Shown: one piece after another, positions 6,942-7,707 of the stretch
How positions within the stretch are numbered: position 1 is the first letter of the stretch
Layout: every line of letters starts with the position of its first letter
NCBI GenBank assembly: GCA_964400875.1
Contig: CAYNWK010000196.1
Location: 1 to 7,707, forward strand
Length of the DNA: 7,707 nt
Reading direction: 5' to 3'
Origin: CAYNWK01 sp964400875
GTDB taxonomy: Bacteria > Chloroflexota > Anaerolineae > Anaerolineales > UBA4823
The notes under the pieces: generated by a model
What the model saw: the letters and a program-made list of their open reading frames with translations, nothing else
Told to the model about the DNA's origin: nothing
Databases searched by the model: none
Position numbers and translations under genes: made by a program

Positions 6942-6973
6942 AAAAAATAACCCCGCGGAATCCCTGGGCGGGG
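6942..6973 (-). terminator. Intrinsic terminator of the predicted small RNA
   Basis: On the minus strand CCCCGC (6973-6968) pairs with GCGGGG (6956-6951) around an 11-base loop and is followed by TTATTTTTT. No protein gene on this strand ends just upstream, so it most likely ends a short non-coding transcript, or acts as an attenuator ahead of carD. Confidence 0.78.
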
Positions 6974-7038
6974 CCGGCACCGTTCTGCCAGGCATGACTT
7001 GCTGCCGCCTTAAGTACAGGGCGAAGCATGCCCTACTT
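6942..7038 (-). ncRNA. Predicted small structured RNA, family unknown
   Basis: A roughly 97-nt transcript bounded by a near-consensus promoter and an intrinsic terminator. It starts near 7038, about 7 bases after TATAAT. By hand folding, hairpin 1 is AAGTAGGGC (7038-7030) with GCCC (7022-7019) and TACTT (7016-7012), a 9-bp stem with a 2-base bulge. Further on, four segments alternate as GGCA (7006-7003), TGCC (6994-6991), GGCA (6989-6986) and TGCC (6979-6976), which allows mutually exclusive stems, including a 6-bp hairpin with loop GAACGG. The terminator stem closes the 3' end. It lacks the SRP RNA core, is too short for 6S or tmRNA, has no tRNA T-loop, and matches no riboswitch I know. It could be a free regulatory RNA or a leader/attenuator of carD, which starts 244 bp beyond the terminator. 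Confidence 0.62.
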
Positions 7039-7044
7039 TTAATT

Positions 7045-7073
7045 ATTATAACAGAAAACTTGTTCTACGTCAA
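7045..7073 (-). promoter_or_regulatory. Near-consensus sigma70-type promoter
   Basis: On the minus strand TTGACG (7073-7068) is separated by exactly 17 bp from TATAAT (7050-7045). Eleven of twelve positions match the housekeeping consensus. It is by far the best promoter in the window and fires toward the predicted small RNA and carD. Confidence 0.85.
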
Positions 7074-7099
7074 ATGCAAAAAACGAGTCGATTGCATTT
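7072..7099. promoter_or_regulatory. Candidate operator: 8-bp inverted repeat at the -35 box
   Basis: AAATGCAA (7072-7079) and TTGCATTT (7092-7099) form a perfect inverted repeat with a 12-base spacer and 20 bp between half-site centres, about two helical turns. One arm overlaps the last two bases of the -35 box. This geometry suits a dimeric repressor or activator. No T-run follows on either strand in a terminator position. The regulator is unknown. Confidence 0.45.
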
Positions 7100-7128
7100 C
7101 CCCTTGCTTTGCTGGGGGATCGGCAGCT

Positions 7129-7264
7129 TTAGTCGAGGATCTCATCAAGGAATTCGGTGACGATCTGCCTGAACGCTTCGGGATGATCCAGGTTGGCCAT
7201 ATGGGCGGCGTCCTCGATGACCGCCTTGCGGGCGTAGGCCAGCTTTTTCACCATTTTCCGTCAT
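7129..7264 (-). pseudogene. Remnant of an alpha/beta-hydrolase (C-terminal end only)
   Basis: The minus frame ending at TAA 7131-7129 encodes 41 residues from ATG 7254. It reads ARKAVIEDAAHMANLDHPEA followed by FRQIVTEFLDEILD. This is the standard C-terminus of small alpha/beta-fold hydrolases, with the catalytic histidine in the AHMANLDHP context. The usual 200 or more preceding residues, with the nucleophile Ser and the oxyanion hole, are missing; an in-frame TGA stands three codons before the ATG. A good ribosome binding site (AGAGGAAAGG, 7279-7270) with ATG at 7264 lies directly upstream but opens a different frame. A plausible reading is that start region and 3' end survive and the middle was deleted with a frame change. 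It follows the NTF2-like gene by 42 bp on the same strand, as in a former operon. Confidence 0.72.
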
Positions 7265-7306
7265 ACCAACCTTTCCTCTATAAGTCCTTTAGCCAGAGGA
7301 GCGCAG

Positions 7307-7690
7307 CTAGTCGGTAAATTTGCCCTGGCTCAGGTGTTCGTGGAGCACTTTCCAACCGTCTTCAGAGCGCCTGAGCACCGTCGTACCTCGCCCAGAGCCG
7401 GAGGCCGGCTCCCCCCGGATCATGCCAGACCATGAGAAATCGTAGATGCAGACAGCTAACTTTTCAGTCTGCGCCAGCCAGCTCAGGTTCGCGAGGGTAA
7501 AAGTCTCGTCCTCGATCTGTTGGAAGTTGCGACCGATGGCTTCGCCAATCGCTTGCTCGCCGACGTGGGCCGTCTGATTGCTGAAAAAGAAGACAGCGTC
7601 GCTCTCGATTAATGTCAGGGTCGCCTCTAGGTCGTGCGTGTTTAACACGCTTTCGTAAGCCTGCATGAATTTCGCGGGCGTTTGGGTCAT
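7307..7690 (-). CDS. SnoaL/NTF2-like small protein
   Basis: A 127-residue protein with the NTF2-like cone fold pattern shared by SnoaL-like and DUF4440 proteins. It has an N-terminal helix (FMQAYESVLNTHDLEATLTL), then a strand pair with DAVFFFSNQTAHVGEQAIGE, a helix (AIGEAIGRNFQQI), and three long strands ending in GTTVLRRSEDGWKVLHEHLS, the typical C-terminal signature in which the last strands carry W and HEH. Members include polyketide cyclases, ketosteroid isomerases and many uncharacterised proteins; no specific activity can be assigned. ATG 7690 follows AGGA at 9 bases. The hydrolase remnant lies just downstream on the same strand, so the pair may once have formed an operon. The gene's promoter would lie beyond the right edge. 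Confidence 0.82.
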   Translation of the reverse strand: MTQTPAKFMQAYESVLNTHDLEATLTLIESDAVFFFSNQTAHVGEQAIGEAIGRNFQQIEDETFTLANLSWLAQTEKLAVCIYDFSWSGMIRGEPASGSGRGTTVLRRSEDGWKVLHEHLSQGKFTD

Positions 7691-7707
7691 TATTTTTTTT
7701 CCTGGTT

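Noticed and set aside
6616..7029. Minus-strand 137-codon ORF starting in the predicted small RNA
   Set aside because: Runs through an intrinsic terminator, overlaps carD out of frame, has no ribosome binding site at its ATG and no family pattern.
6942..7038. Small RNA as 4.5S SRP RNA, 6S RNA, tmRNA or fluoride/ZTP riboswitch
   Set aside because: The conserved SRP core is missing, the length is too short for 6S or tmRNA, and the diagnostic riboswitch segments are not present.
7081..7130. Terminator after the hydrolase remnant (CCCC/GGGG stem near 7100-7120)
   Set aside because: Only four base pairs and no U-tract directly after the stem.
6715..7317. Plus-strand 200-codon ORF
   Set aside because: Crosses the small RNA unit and the hydrolase remnant in antisense; low-complexity mixture without domain signal.

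Overview
The window looks like a chromosomal segment of a moderately GC-rich bacterium, most likely a member of the Chloroflexota (Anaerolineae-like). This is an inference. It rests on a four-domain S1-type ribosomal protein with a long acidic tail beside a CarD-family regulator, a TyrZ-like tyrosyl-tRNA synthetase, and a secreted lipase of a kind I associate with that phylum. No rRNA, tRNA or CRISPR array was seen.

Layout from left to right. Positions 1-149 are AT-rich and hold no confident gene; a minus-strand frame is open to the left edge. Positions 151-245 hold a short palindromic element, MITE-like, with imperfect terminal inverted repeats, TA at both ends and a perfect 17-bp central hairpin. 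Next comes the only plus-strand gene (277-2199), an exported alpha/beta-hydrolase/lipase held in the membrane by a C-terminal anchor. It converges on tyrS (3428-2211), leaving 11 bp between the stop codons. Upstream of tyrS on the same strand lies a two-TM protein with a PH-like domain (4078-3536). It has its own terminator and what looks like a leaderless start. A strong terminator at 4163-4203 then closes the block carD (6698-6192) then rpsA (6105-4231), both on the minus strand.

The region 6699-7128 has no convincing protein gene. It does contain a near-consensus sigma70-type promoter (TTGACG, 17 bp, TATAAT) followed about 70-95 nt later by an intrinsic terminator, both on the minus strand. 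This predicts a roughly 97-nt structured RNA of unknown family, with a perfect 8-bp inverted repeat beside its -35 box. To its right is the C-terminal remnant of an alpha/beta-hydrolase gene (7264-7129), and then an intact SnoaL/NTF2-like gene (7690-7307).

Functionally, the minus-strand core is translation and transcription housekeeping: tyrosyl-tRNA charging, S1-type mRNA binding, and CarD action on RNA polymerase. The lipase, the NTF2-like gene and the decayed hydrolase are accessory. The best candidates for something undescribed are the small RNA transcription unit and its possible operator. Next are the recently duplicated acidic tail of S1 and the leaderless PH-domain gene. I see no defence system, biosynthetic cluster or other multi-gene novelty.
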